Shown in pieces: positions 1 through 8,436 of a DNA stretch of 64,000 nt. This stretch comes from Acidobacteriota bacterium (GTDB taxonomy: Bacteria; Acidobacteriota; Blastocatellia; Pyrinomonadales; Pyrinomonadaceae), in contig JAKOVX010000021.1 in NCBI GenBank assembly GCA_029781855.1, positions 1-64,000 of the forward strand, read 5' to 3'. The notes below the pieces were generated by a model. It did no database searches. It saw only the letters and a list, made by a program, of their open reading frames with translations, and was not told the DNA's origin. Both the position numbers and the translations under genes were made by a program. Numbering within the stretch: the first letter of the stretch is position 1; every line of letters begins with the position of its first letter.

Positions 1-567
1 ATTTGCGTCGGTCTTGTCATTGCCGACGACGTTCTGGCCGTTGGTCAGGACACCGTTGCCGGCGTCGGGGAACCACTGCGAGTCGTTGCCGGTCTGAGCA
101 CCGTATTTGTTGATCGAAAAGCTGGCGAGTTTTTCGCGGTTAGGGCCGACCTTGGCGACCCAATCGGTCAGCGGGATGGTCAGCATCGGCTGGGCGCCGC
201 CGGTTTTACTGTCCTGGATGAACGTATCGCCGTACTCGCCCGCGACGCTCGACGCATAGCCGATGCTCTCGAAATACCAATCGCTTGCACGATTATCGCA
301 GTTAAGTTGCCAATTGTACCTCGATGTCGGATTGCCGCCCTGACGGTTGAGCGGAGCGTTTAGGTCGGCGAGTTGTGCCGGAGTCGCGTATGCCGTTCCG
401 TATATCAAAGGGCTGATGGCGTGGCGATTGGCGAGGGCGTCGATCTGGATCGTGACCGCAGTGCTGACATTCGTCGATCGTTGCGCATTCAGCGGCGGGA
501 GCAGCGAAAAGATCATCGCTGCGATGAGCAAGAGCGGCTTTACGGAGCTGGTTCGCTTAATAATCAT
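1..567 (-). CDS. Glycoside hydrolase family 44-like secreted protein, 3' end cut by window
   Basis: The frame is open from an ATG at 567 to the window edge (189 codons seen). Residues 1-29 form a signal peptide ending in NAQ. The segment with ISPLIYGT at about 51-58, then LNAPLNRQGGN and SRYNWQLN, then DWYFESIG near 97-103, matches the start of the catalytic TIM barrel of GH44 endoglucanase/xyloglucanase-type proteins. Known GH44 enzymes cleave beta-glucans outside the cell; the substrate here cannot be read. The catalytic glutamates lie beyond the window. The gene follows ackA on the same strand after 88 bp, with no evident functional link. Family assignment is by recalled motif similarity. 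Confidence 0.75.
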   Translation of the reverse strand, partial: MIIKRTSSVKPLLLIAAMIFSLLPPLNAQRSTNVSTAVTIQIDALANRHAISPLIYGTAYATPAQLADLNAPLNRQGGNPTSRYNWQLNCDNRASDWYFESIGYASSVAGEYGDTFIQDSKTGGAQPMLTIPLTDWVAKVGPNREKLASFSINKYGAQTGNDSQWFPDAGNGVLTNGQNVVGNDKTDAN

Positions 568-655
568 GACGCTTTCGATCGAACCTCAGGGGGCGGACGG
601 GTCAGATACCAAAACACCATTATCCGCTTTTCGAACCTTTAGGCGCAACAAGTTT

Positions 656-1900
656 TTAACCTTGTCCGGCGGCGGCAATTAGTCGAACGGTGTCGCGGGC
701 GATCATCAGCTCCTCGTTGGTCGGGATCACGCTGACGTTGAATCGCGAGCCGTCGCGGCTGATCGTCCCTTCGCGGCCGTCGATGGTCGCCGTATTTCGC
801 TCCTCGTCGAGTTCGACGCCGAGCCAGTCCATGTCGCTGCAGATGAGCGAGCGGATCCTCGCCGAATTTTCACCGATGCCGCCTGAAAAGACGACCGAAT
901 CCGCACCGTTGAGAGCCGCGAGGTACGCTCCGATGTACTTACGAACGCGATAGCAAAAGATATCGATCGCGAGGCGTGCCCGGCGGTCGCCGGATTCGTC
1001 AGACTCGGCAAGCAGTTCGCGCATGTCGTTGGTTAGGCCGGAGATGCCGAGCAGGCCCGACTGCTTATTCAGGATCGAATCGACCTGTTCGACGCTGAGG
1101 CCCTCTTTCTGGCAAATGAACTCGATGATAGCCGGATCGATGTCGCCGGAACGCGAACCCATCACCAAACCCTCAAGCGGCGTGAAGCCCATCGACGTAT
1201 CGATCGGATCGCCATTCTTGATCGCCGCGATCGAGCAGCCGTTGCCGAGGTGGATCGTGATGATATTGACGTTCTCACGCGGAATGTTGTTCTTCGTCCG
1301 GTAACGGTAGGCGATGTATCGGTGCGATGTACCGTGAAAGCCGTATCGGCGGATCTTATGCCGGCGATAAAACTGGTAAGGAATCGCGTAAATGTAGGCG
1401 CGTTCGGGCAGTTTGTGGTGAAATGCGGTATCAAACACGGCGGCTTGCGGCATCGATCGCCCGAAGATCGCACGGGCGGCCTGAATGCCCTGGATGTTCG
1501 CCGGATTGTGCAGCGGGGCAAGCTCGATACAGTCGTCGATGCCGCGGAGTACCTCGTCGGTGATAAGCACTGATTCCGAAAATTTCTCGCCGCCGTGGAC
1601 TACGCGGTGCCCAACGGCGTGAATGTCGGAATGGTCGTTGACGCCCTCGATCTTGACAGAATCCGAGGCGATCCATTGAAGCGCGGCATCCAATGCTGCC
1701 CTGATATCGCGTATCGGCCCGGCCGAGCGATAAACCTCGTCGCCGGAGCCCGAAAAGCTCATTACGGCCGCGCCGCCGATTCGTTCGATGTGCCCTTTGG
1801 CCAGCGTGCGTTCGGTATCCTGGGCGATCTGATCGAGACTGGTCGAGATCAGCTGAAACTTGAGCGATGAGCTGCCGCAATTGAGGACGAGGATATTCAT
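656..1900 (-). CDS. ackA: Acetate kinase
   Basis: A 414-residue cytoplasmic kinase that interconverts acetate plus ATP and acetyl phosphate plus ADP. The start is set at the ATG at 1900 because the protein then begins MNILVLNCGSSSLKFQL, the conserved N-terminal acetokinase signature; the open frame runs 69 codons further upstream but that extension has no family counterpart. Other family blocks are visible in order: GHRVVHGGEKF, APLHNPANIQGI, VFDTAFH, the HLGNG loop, DTSMGFTPLEG, and FSGGIGENS near the end. Length matches the usual 400 residues. No phosphotransacetylase gene is adjacent. It is divergent from aspS, sharing a 213-bp gap, and carries no strong Shine-Dalgarno sequence. Confidence 0.95.
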   Translation of the reverse strand: MNILVLNCGSSSLKFQLISTSLDQIAQDTERTLAKGHIERIGGAAVMSFSGSGDEVYRSAGPIRDIRAALDAALQWIASDSVKIEGVNDHSDIHAVGHRVVHGGEKFSESVLITDEVLRGIDDCIELAPLHNPANIQGIQAARAIFGRSMPQAAVFDTAFHHKLPERAYIYAIPYQFYRRHKIRRYGFHGTSHRYIAYRYRTKNNIPRENVNIITIHLGNGCSIAAIKNGDPIDTSMGFTPLEGLVMGSRSGDIDPAIIEFICQKEGLSVEQVDSILNKQSGLLGISGLTNDMRELLAESDESGDRRARLAIDIFCYRVRKYIGAYLAALNGADSVVFSGGIGENSARIRSLICSDMDWLGVELDEERNTATIDGREGTISRDGSRFNVSVIPTNEELMIARDTVRLIAAAGQG

Positions 1901-1933
1901 TGAGGCTATTTTATCGCAATTTAAGACAAGTCG

Positions 1934-1963
1934 TTGCAATCGCGAGCAACAATCCTGTATGAT
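1934..1963 (+). promoter_or_regulatory. Candidate sigma-70 type promoter for the aspS leader
   Basis: TTGCAA at 1934-1939 and TATGAT at 1958-1963 are separated by 18 bp. This would start transcription near 1970, about 19 nt before the leader-peptide ATG and 144 nt before the aspS ATG. The spacing and hexamers are reasonable matches, but promoter calls from sequence alone are weak; support comes mainly from the leader structure downstream. Confidence 0.5.
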
Positions 1964-1988
1964 TTGCAACGGATTTAGTTTTGTTTTT

Positions 1989-2024
1989 ATGAGCGCGTTT
2001 CGATCGAACGACGACAATAATTGA
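1989..2024 (+). CDS. Putative aspS leader peptide (MSAFRSNDDNN)
   Basis: An 11-codon ORF between the candidate promoter and the leader terminator of aspS. Its last five sense codons read Asn-Asp-Asp-Asn-Asn (2007-2021) and a TGA stop follows at once. Asp and Asn are exactly the residues whose charged tRNAs depend on this synthetase if the enzyme also mischarges tRNA-Asn, as non-discriminating AspRS does before GatCAB amidation. A ribosome waiting on these codons would leave 2027-2036 free, while one reaching the stop would cover it (see the attenuator entry). No good Shine-Dalgarno precedes the ATG, which is the main weakness. The peptide itself probably has no function beyond its translation. 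Confidence 0.55.
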   Translation: MSAFRSNDDNN

Positions 2025-2026
2025 CT

Positions 2027-2098
2027 GGCGAGTACGTTAACCCCGAGTAGCGTGCCGCCTTTCGTTTGTCGCAGATCGAAAGGCGTTTTTGTTTGTTT
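2027..2098 (+). terminator. Attenuator: intrinsic terminator with competing antiterminator, aspS leader
   Basis: Terminator: a perfect 9-bp stem, CGCCTTTCG at 2056-2064 with CGAAAGGCG at 2077-2085, followed by the T-rich run 2086-2098 and ending 15 nt before the aspS ATG. Antiterminator: GGCG-A-GTACG at 2027-2036 can pair with CGTGCCGCC at 2051-2059 (nine pairs, one U-G wobble, A2031 bulged), which takes up the first four bases of the terminator stem. The stop codon of the leader peptide sits 2 nt before the antiterminator arm, so ribosome position would choose between the two folds as in classical amino-acid operon attenuation. No T-box consensus is visible. All pairings are read directly; the regulation is inferred. 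Confidence 0.65.
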
Positions 2099-2113
2099 GG
2101 CGGGCAAAATATT

Positions 2114-3928
2114 ATGTTGGACGTATTAGGAAATTTGGAGCGGACGCACACGTGCGGCGAGCTGCGTCTCGGACACGTTGGCGAGCAAGTTGTGCTGATG
2201 GGTTGGGTGGCGAAGAAGCGTGACTTCGGGGTTCTGACCTTTATCGATCTGCGTGACCGCGAGGGCGTGACACAGGTCGTGATGAACGAGGAAGATGCGG
2301 GCGAGGCACACGCCAAGGCCAAGAACCTGCGCGGCGAATTTGTGATCGCCGTTAAGGGTAAGGTCATCGAACGCGAAGGCACGCACAACGCCAAACTCGC
2401 GACCGGCGACATCGAGGTCCACGCTACCGAGATCCTGATACTTAACGACGCCAAGGTGCCCCCGTTCCAACTTGAGGTCGCCGGTTCCGAGAACCTGGCG
2501 GCCGAAGATACGCGTTTGAAATATCGCTACCTCGACCTGCGAAGGCCGCAGCTGCAGCACAATATCCGTATGCGGGCAAAGGCCGTTGCGGCGATCCGCG
2601 AGTATTTCGACGGGCGCGGTTTTATTGAGATCGAAACGCCGATCCTGCTGAAATCGACGCCGGAAGGCGCACGCGATTTTATTGTGCCTTCGCGAATACA
2701 TACCGGCAAATTTTTTGCACTGCCACAGTCGCCGCAGATCCTGAAACAGCTGACGATGATCGCAGGATTCGACAAGTATTATCAGATCGCACGCTGCTTT
2801 CGCGATGAGGACCTCCGGGCGGACCGCCAGCCGGAATTTACGCAGCTCGACATGGAAATGTCGTTCGCGAACCAGGAAATGGCGTACCGCGAAATTGAAG
2901 GAATGTTTGGCCATGTTTTCAAGCTGATCGGTGTTGATCTGCCTGCCCAATGGCCGAGGATGACGTATGCCGAGGCAATGCGTCGGTACGGCTCGGACAA
3001 GCCGGATCTGCGGTTCGGGATGGAACTTGTGGAACTGAGCGGTGAGCTTGCCGGGACGGATTTTGCGCCGTTCGCATCCGTACTCGAGGCTAGGGGCGAG
3101 ATCAAGTGCATTGTTGCCAAGGGCAAGTCAGATTACTCGCGTAAACAGCTCGACGAGCTGCAGGATTTTGTAAAGCGTTACGGTGCGGGAGCTCTGGCTT
3201 GGATCAAGCTGAGTGACGAGACCACTTCGTCACTTCTGAAGGCCCTCGGCGAAACGAAGATCGCCGAACTCGCGTCGACGTCAGGAGCGGAAAAAGGCGA
3301 TCTCGTCCTGATCGTTGCAGGGCGAAAATCGGTGGTGCGGGCGGCGCTCGGAGCATTGCGGGTTGAGGTCGCGAAACGCGAGAACCTGATCGATCGCAAT
3401 TCGCATAAACCGCTGATCGTTACGGAATTTCCGATGTTCGAACACGACGAAGAGACCGACACCTACATGGCGGCTCATCATCCGTTCACGTCACCGATGG
3501 ATGAGGACCTGGAGCTTTTCAAGACCGCGGTCAATGACCCGAGCCAGCATCACCTGCTCGGTAAGGTGCGGGCGAAGGCGTACGACGCCGTGATCGACGG
3601 CTACGAGTGCGCCGGCGGCTCGATCCGTATCCATCAGAAGGAGATCCAGGACCTGAACTTCAAGGCGTTGGGAATGACAAAGGAGTCGGCCCGGACGCGG
3701 TTCGGGTTTTTCCTCGATGCTCTCGAATACGGCACGCCGCCGCACGGAGGCTTTGCTGCCGGCATCGAACGGACCTGCATGATCCTCTGCGGCACCGAAA
3801 ATATCCGCGACGTGATGGCGTTCCCGAAGACCGCGTCGGCACAGGACCTGATGATGGATTCGCCGGGTGATGTGGACGAGGCGCAGTTGGAGGAACTGGG
3901 GATCGAGGTTTCGGAGCCGTCAACCTAA
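2114..3928 (+). CDS. aspS: Aspartyl-tRNA synthetase
   Basis: A 604-residue bacterial-type class IIb synthetase that attaches aspartate to tRNA. The start at 2114 gives MLDVLGNLERTHTCGELR, in line with the OB-fold anticodon-binding domain (about 1-120). Class II motifs follow: PTPEGARD-type motif 1 region, FALPQSPQ, and motif 2 CFRDEDLRADRQPEFTQLD. The GAD insertion lies in the middle, and motif 3 GFAAGIERTCMILCG and FPKTASAQDLM close the protein. At the position that is Leu in discriminating E. coli AspRS and His in the non-discriminating Pseudomonas enzyme, this protein has Phe38, so tRNA-Asn mischarging cannot be decided. Expression is probably attenuated in the leader (1970-2113). Confidence 0.97.
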   Translation: MLDVLGNLERTHTCGELRLGHVGEQVVLMGWVAKKRDFGVLTFIDLRDREGVTQVVMNEEDAGEAHAKAKNLRGEFVIAVKGKVIEREGTHNAKLATGDIEVHATEILILNDAKVPPFQLEVAGSENLAAEDTRLKYRYLDLRRPQLQHNIRMRAKAVAAIREYFDGRGFIEIETPILLKSTPEGARDFIVPSRIHTGKFFALPQSPQILKQLTMIAGFDKYYQIARCFRDEDLRADRQPEFTQLDMEMSFANQEMAYREIEGMFGHVFKLIGVDLPAQWPRMTYAEAMRRYGSDKPDLRFGMELVELSGELAGTDFAPFASVLEARGEIKCIVAKGKSDYSRKQLDELQDFVKRYGAGALAWIKLSDETTSSLLKALGETKIAELASTSGAEKGDLVLIVAGRKSVVRAALGALRVEVAKRENLIDRNSHKPLIVTEFPMFEHDEETDTYMAAHHPFTSPMDEDLELFKTAVNDPSQHHLLGKVRAKAYDAVIDGYECAGGSIRIHQKEIQDLNFKALGMTKESARTRFGFFLDALEYGTPPHGGFAAGIERTCMILCGTENIRDVMAFPKTASAQDLMMDSPGDVDEAQLEELGIEVSEPST

Positions 3929-3967
3929 TTCGGCGTCACGAAATAATTTCTGACCTTCCGCTCGGGA

Positions 3968-4402
3968 CTACGAGTTCGCGGCCATGCCCGATCTGCCGAA
4001 AAACTCGCGGACGTAAGCGGCAACCTGGTTGTCGGTCATCGAATCGGCTGCCTCGACGGCGCGGATATTCGGCACCGGCGGCGTCAGGCCGCGGACGGTG
4101 GCTTCCAGCTTATGCTTCATATGTGCCGGGCCGAAGATGAGCAGTTGATCGGCGGCCTTTATCGAGTCGGCCACCCGGATGCAGAAATCCTTTTCCGCGT
4201 CCTCGCGATGTACTTCTTTTGACCTTTCGTTGACCACAAATTGATCGCCGAAACGTCCTGCGGGCCGGCCTTCACCTTCGATGCGTTCGACACCCTCGAT
4301 ATCCGATTCGAGGACCGTAAGGGCGGACTCGTCCCCTTCGAGCGTCGAGATCACAGCTTTCGAACTGTCGATCCAGACGCCTGCCAATGTGCGTGTTCTC
4401 AT
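3968..4402 (-). CDS. Small conserved protein resembling eRF1/Pelota domain 3
   Basis: A 144-residue protein starting MRTRTLAGVWIDSSKA. The ending with LLIFGPAHMKHKLEATVRGL and EAADSMTDNQVAAYVREFF resembles a widespread small bacterial family often named translational machinery protein, which shares the alpha/beta fold of eRF1/Dom34 domain 3. No catalytic residues are known to me and its function is undetermined; a link to ribosome quality control is conceivable from the fold alone. The start is well fixed: AGGAGG lies 5 nt before the ATG. The gene stands alone, convergent with aspS and divergent from the DUF4870-type gene, and TGGTAAAAT at 4450-4458 on the minus strand could be its extended -10 element. 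Confidence 0.6.
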   Translation of the reverse strand: MRTRTLAGVWIDSSKAVISTLEGDESALTVLESDIEGVERIEGEGRPAGRFGDQFVVNERSKEVHREDAEKDFCIRVADSIKAADQLLIFGPAHMKHKLEATVRGLTPPVPNIRAVEAADSMTDNQVAAYVREFFGRSGMAANS

Positions 4403-4570
4403 AAAAACCTCCTTTGAGACATTAGCCGCTGTAATGTTGATTCAGGTACATTTTACCACACCTAGGCAGGAGTGGGCGCACGATGTCCATTAAGGTGCCG
4501 GTACAAATATCGTTGGTCTTTCCGGTTTATTGAACATTTAGGGACGGAATATCGTAAAATAGGTTCGAAG

Positions 4571-5227
4571 ATGGCGACAAAGTACGACACAAATCCGCTC
4601 GATCCGGAGTTTCCGGAAAAAGCCAAGGCCGCCGCGGCCGAACAGGAGACCCAGACCCTGCCTTACAGGGGTGGCCCGACCCAGCATTTTCCTGATCCGT
4701 TACCGACGGAAGGGCAAACGCGGCGCTTTGCCGAGCCGGATGTACAGGCGTACTCATCCCCGTACGCGGCACCTTATGCCTCGCCTTACAACGGCCAATA
4801 CGTGCCCGCCGGTTACCAGCCCGCGAACTTCGCGGATATGAACCGCTCTTCATCGCGAAAGGTCACAAAGATAGGTTTGCCCGAAAATATCGTCACGGCA
4901 CTGCCATATATCCCTTGGTATTTTGGAATGGTTGCGAGCATTTTGATGCTGTTGTTCATTCCGCGGAGCGAGACTAAGGTCAGGTTCCACGCAGCTCAGG
5001 GCCTTGCGGCCCATGCGGCGATCCTGATCATCTCATCGATCCTCGGCGTATTGAGCAACGTCACGCAGATGGCATCGTTCGGGAACGGGATATTTAATCT
5101 TGTGACAATGATCATGCTGATAATCTTTACTATCAAGGCATGGAGGGGCAAGCCCGTTCATATCGAAGCGATCGATGACCTGACGAACTGGTTCGAAGAA
5201 AAGATCAGTCCGAAACAGATCCAATAG
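4571..5227 (+). CDS. DUF4870-like membrane protein with disordered N-terminus
   Basis: A 218-residue protein. Residues 1 to about 95 are hydrophilic and rich in Pro, Tyr, Ala and Gln (many SPY/PYAS-type repeats), probably disordered. The rest carries three or four membrane helices, starting IVTALPYIPWYFGMVASILML, then the conserved VRFHAAQGLAAHAA block typical of DUF4870/Tic20-like small membrane proteins. The function of the family is not established. The start at 4571 was chosen because the preceding open frame lacks family similarity. It is 12 bp ahead of a zinc-ribbon membrane protein and probably co-transcribed with it. Confidence 0.7.
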   Translation: MATKYDTNPLDPEFPEKAKAAAAEQETQTLPYRGGPTQHFPDPLPTEGQTRRFAEPDVQAYSSPYAAPYASPYNGQYVPAGYQPANFADMNRSSSRKVTKIGLPENIVTALPYIPWYFGMVASILMLLFIPRSETKVRFHAAQGLAAHAAILIISSILGVLSNVTQMASFGNGIFNLVTMIMLIIFTIKAWRGKPVHIEAIDDLTNWFEEKISPKQIQ

Positions 5228-5239
5228 GCCCAACGAATT

Positions 5240-5698
5240 ATGTTCTGCCCAAATTGCGGAAACTCGGTCCATGGCGATCTCAAATACTGCAATGGCTGCG
5301 GCAAGCGTCTCATTGCGGATTCGGAATCCGACGGTGCTCCCGCAAAGATGCTGAACAAGGTACTGATCACCCTGTTCCTGATCGTATTTTTCGGACTTGC
5401 GTTGCTGGTAGGACTCGTCGGGGCGCTTCTCGGGAGCGGGGTTCGGGCCGGTGACGTGATAATTCTATCGGTTGTTTACCTGGCGACGATATTCGGCATC
5501 AGCGTGACGCTGCTCCGGCAGGTCCCGAAACTCATCGACGCCAGACTCAAAACGAATGACCGGCCGAGCGATTATGCGGCGGCGCCACAGCTGCAGCCGC
5601 GGACCACAGCACAACTCCAGGATTACCGCGAACCAGTGGGCAGCGTCACCGACAACACGACGCGAATACTCGAAAAGGTTCCGGTTAGAGACGCTTAA
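5240..5698 (+). CDS. Zinc-ribbon membrane protein
   Basis: A 152-residue protein with an N-terminal CPNCG-x9-CNGCG zinc ribbon (residues 3-21), then two predicted membrane helices, [26 protein letters not shown] at about 42-65 and a second at about 72-92. The cytoplasmic tail is about 55 residues and polar. Proteins of this layout are common and unassigned; the ribbon may bind metal, nucleic acid or a partner protein. It lies 12 bp behind the DUF4870-like gene, suggesting an operon, and its stop overlaps by 4 bp the stop of the convergent metallo-beta-lactamase-fold gene. Confidence 0.6.
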   Translation: MFCPNCGNSVHGDLKYCNGCGKRLIADSESDGAPAKMLNKVLITLFLIVFFGLALLVGLVGALLGSGVRAGDVIILSVVYLATIFGISVTLLRQVPKLIDARLKTNDRPSDYAAAPQLQPRTTAQLQDYREPVGSVTDNTTRILEKVPVRDA

Positions 5699-6423
5699 TT
5701 CTCCGAGTCCAGCATTTTACGCATCAGAGCATAATCATTTAATGCCTGGGCGCCGTCACCCTCAAAGGCCGAGCCGTGCATTGCGGCAAGGACCTTCGGC
5801 TTTAGCTCAGCAAGCCGTTTCAGTTCGCCGTCGGTGCTTTTCGTGTACGGCATGTAGTTGGCAAGCGGCCCTTTTTGGTACTCGACGATCGTGTCGCGAG
5901 CCGATTCGACGACATCGCTCGTCGTCAGAGGTTCGGTATCGCCGTTCTGATGAAACAGGTCTGAGCAAAACAGAACGCCGTTCGTTTCCTCGAACATAAA
6001 ACCGGCCTCCCAACAATGCGGGACATGCGGCGTCGCAATGAACCGGAAGCGATGGCTGCCTGTTTCGAGCACCTCACCGTCCGTCATCCCTCTTGATCTG
6101 TCGTTTCCCACGAAATCGTCTACGCTCACCATCTTACCGACCAGGCTGCAGACCGGAACAGCGTTCGGTGCGATGCTCATCCATTCGTTCAGAGCACCGC
6201 ACTCATCGGCCTCAAAATGGCTGAACGCGAGCCAACGCAGTTTCGCCGGATCCATGAGAGATGCGACAGCATCCCTCACCACCGGAAAGATGCCGCGCAT
6301 ACCGGTATGGAACAGAAGCGGTTCGTCTCCGCGTACGAGAAACTGGCAGAACTGTATATTGAACGCCTCGAAAAACGTCGAGATGCGAAAGATATCCGGG
6401 GCGATCTCGGTGATTTTGGTCAT
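5695..6423 (-). CDS. ODP-type metallo-beta-lactamase fold protein (flavodiiron-like, no flavodoxin domain)
   Basis: A 242-residue cytoplasmic protein whose metal ligands match the oxygen-binding di-iron (ODP) subfamily: H69-x-E71-x-D73 in [10 protein letters not shown]133 and/or H136 in [11 protein letters not shown]155 in LFCSDLF, and H216 in MHGSAF. In flavodiiron proteins this domain reduces O2 or NO and takes electrons from a fused flavodoxin domain, which is absent here. Stand-alone ODP domains are known as O2 sensors in chemotaxis and kinase systems, so sensing or an external electron donor are both possible. Single gene, convergent with the zinc-ribbon gene and 76 bp downstream of the MFS gene on the same strand. 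Confidence 0.75.
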   Translation of the reverse strand: MTKITEIAPDIFRISTFFEAFNIQFCQFLVRGDEPLLFHTGMRGIFPVVRDAVASLMDPAKLRWLAFSHFEADECGALNEWMSIAPNAVPVCSLVGKMVSVDDFVGNDRSRGMTDGEVLETGSHRFRFIATPHVPHCWEAGFMFEETNGVLFCSDLFHQNGDTEPLTTSDVVESARDTIVEYQKGPLANYMPYTKSTDGELKRLAELKPKVLAAMHGSAFEGDGAQALNDYALMRKMLDSEN

Positions 6424-6499
6424 GATGAATTCTCCTTTTCGGCGACCCTTTTCAGAAGGCGCCTCTATCTGCTAAGGCGAAGATCAGCCGCGAGAAGTA

Positions 6500-7837
6500 T
6501 CAGTCAACAAGCACTTTTCCCTTGGTCTCAATAACAAACGGTAGAAGAAATATCCCCATCACCGGTACCATTCCGACCCAAAAAAGTACGTACATCGCAC
6601 TGTCGAGGGCGTTTGCACCGGCGGCGGCGATGCTGCCGACCAAAAACGGCCCGAACGCCGCAACCAGGCGGCCAATATTGTAAGTAAAGCCGGCGCCGGT
6701 CCCTCGCAGACGCGTCGGGAACAGCTCGGGCAGGTAGTACGTGAAGCTGCCGAAAACCCCGAAAACCGTCAGGCCGATCGGAAAATACATATACAGCCTC
6801 GAATGCGGTGCCAGATCGAGGCCAAAAGCACACATGATCGACGCGGCGGCCGCGAGATAGTAGATAAAGAACATCTTCTTGCGGCCGAAATACTTGGCGA
6901 TCGGGATCGTGAGCAGCGTTCCGATCAGGCCGCCGAGGTTGAAGCTGTTGGTCGCCGTTTTGACCCAGCTCTGGCCCATTGCCTCGACCGCGGACGCATC
7001 CATGCCAAGCAATAATGCTTCACGCGAAGCGAGCCCCTTCGCGACGACCGGAATAAAAGCGTTGCAGCTCCACCACATGATGAGGGCGGTCACGGCCATA
7101 CAAAAACCACTGATCGTGAGCTTGAGGTATGCCGGCGTGAAAAGCTCGGAGAGCTTTGCGTGGCTATCTGACGCGACCTTTTTCCAACGTTCCGGTTCCT
7201 TGACGAAAAGCCGGACAAGAAACGCGGCGGCAGCCGGAACGAGCCCGAACAGGAAGACATACCGCCACGAGACCGCCGGATCATTGAAATAGACACCCGT
7301 GACCTGAAACGTGATGAACGTCGCGAGAAACAGGCCCATCGGGGCCGAGGTATACAAAAGGGCACCCGCCTCAACGCGGCGTTTCTCCGGAACGACCTCG
7401 GCGACCATCGCGGCGCCTGCCGCCCATTCGCCGCCGATTCCGAGACTAGAAATAACGCGGCAGATGAGCAGCACCCAGATATTCGGAGCAAAGGCACAGG
7501 CTGCGGTTCCGATCGAATAGAGCAGCATCGTCAGCAGAAGCGTCTTGGTGCGTCCAATGCGATCGGCAACCTTGCCGAACAGCACGCCGCCGACCGCCCA
7601 GCCGATCAGCAAAACTGAAGTTAGAATGCCTGTCCACTGCAAGGTCGCCGCTTTTCCCGCTGCCGAACCTATCTCGAGCCCCAGAAGAGTCGGCACGCAA
7701 TTCGGCGCGACGTAATTGAACAGCAATCCATCAAAAACGTCGAAACCCCAGCCGAGCCACGCGGCCAGAATGACGGTCCACTGATAGCCGTTCATATCGA
7801 GCAGCGTGCGCTGTCCCGGGACGTGGGTTTGCTCCAT
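6500..7837 (-). CDS. MFS transporter, AAHS/SHS-like
   Basis: A 445-residue inner-membrane carrier with about 12 helices. The first helix contains AAWLGWGFDVFDGLLFNY, in which the D-x-x-D-G pattern is typical of aromatic acid:H+ symporters and of lactate/sialate (SHS) carriers. The cytoplasmic loop FGKVADRIGRTKTLL is the MFS signature between helices 2 and 3, and FPTRLRGTGAGF near residue 385 is the matching loop of the second half. The substrate is probably an organic anion but cannot be assigned. The start is 38 bp from the divergent thioesterase ATG, so the two genes must share overlapping promoters. Confidence 0.8.
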   Translation of the reverse strand: MEQTHVPGQRTLLDMNGYQWTVILAAWLGWGFDVFDGLLFNYVAPNCVPTLLGLEIGSAAGKAATLQWTGILTSVLLIGWAVGGVLFGKVADRIGRTKTLLLTMLLYSIGTAACAFAPNIWVLLICRVISSLGIGGEWAAGAAMVAEVVPEKRRVEAGALLYTSAPMGLFLATFITFQVTGVYFNDPAVSWRYVFLFGLVPAAAAFLVRLFVKEPERWKKVASDSHAKLSELFTPAYLKLTISGFCMAVTALIMWWSCNAFIPVVAKGLASREALLLGMDASAVEAMGQSWVKTATNSFNLGGLIGTLLTIPIAKYFGRKKMFFIYYLAAAASIMCAFGLDLAPHSRLYMYFPIGLTVFGVFGSFTYYLPELFPTRLRGTGAGFTYNIGRLVAAFGPFLVGSIAAAGANALDSAMYVLFWVGMVPVMGIFLLPFVIETKGKVLVD

Positions 7838-7875
7838 ATTTTGTGCGGGTTTGTGCTAGTCTTGGGAAATATACT

Positions 7876-8343
7876 ATGAGCAAACAACTATCTTTGCAAG
7901 AGGAATACTCGCCGAATGGCATATGTTTCGGCTGCGGGCCGGCGAATGAAAAGGGGCTGCACATCAATAGCTACCCTGAAGGCGACGAGGTCGTCGCCGA
8001 GTGGCGAGCCGAGCCGCATCATCAGGCTTTTCCCGGAATGCTGAACGGCGGGATCATCGGCGCCCTGCTCGATTGCCATTCGAACTGGACCGCAGCGTAC
8101 TTTCTGATGAAGCGTGACGGCAAGGCCGAAGCGCCATGCACGGTCACGGCAGAGTTTCATGTCAAATTGCTTCGTCCGACGCCGGTGGACGGGCCGATCA
8201 CATTAAAGGCGCGTGTAGTTGAATCGAGCGAAGACCGCGCGACGGTCGAGGCAGAGCTTTTTGCCGGCGGGAAGGTCTGCGACACGTGCCGTGGCGTATT
8301 TGTCGCAGTCAAAGAGGGGCACCCAGCGTATCACCGTTGGTAA
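7876..8343 (+). CDS. PaaI-type hotdog thioesterase
   Basis: A 155-residue hotdog-fold protein. Family features are the loop FPGMLNGGIIGALLDC leading into the long central helix, and the strands TAEFHVKLLRPTP and KARVVESSEDRATVEAELF. Members hydrolyse acyl-CoA thioesters in the cytoplasm; the acyl group here is unknown. An N-terminal segment NGICFGCGPANEKGLHI is typical of the subgroup that carries a short Cys-containing lead-in before the hotdog. The ATG at 7876 is preferred over the upstream GTG because it begins MSKQLSLQEEY at normal family length. Divergent from the MFS gene. Confidence 0.8.
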   Translation: MSKQLSLQEEYSPNGICFGCGPANEKGLHINSYPEGDEVVAEWRAEPHHQAFPGMLNGGIIGALLDCHSNWTAAYFLMKRDGKAEAPCTVTAEFHVKLLRPTPVDGPITLKARVVESSEDRATVEAELFAGGKVCDTCRGVFVAVKEGHPAYHRW

Positions 8344-8436
8344 AGCGTTATCTAACAGTGAAATACCGGCAAATTGCGATTTGCCCGCTAATATCGCGGA
8401 TGAGCGCTAATGAACAGTATATGATCATCGTTAGCG

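Noticed and set aside
1970..2113. T-box riboswitch for aspS
   Set aside because: A terminator is present but the conserved T-box bulge sequence (AGGGTGG-like) and specifier stem are not visible; the leader peptide explanation fits better.
4530..4560. Promoter TTGAAC/TAAAAT before the DUF4870-like gene
   Set aside because: The spacing is 19 bp and the start would fall only a few bases before the ATG, leaving no room for a ribosome site.
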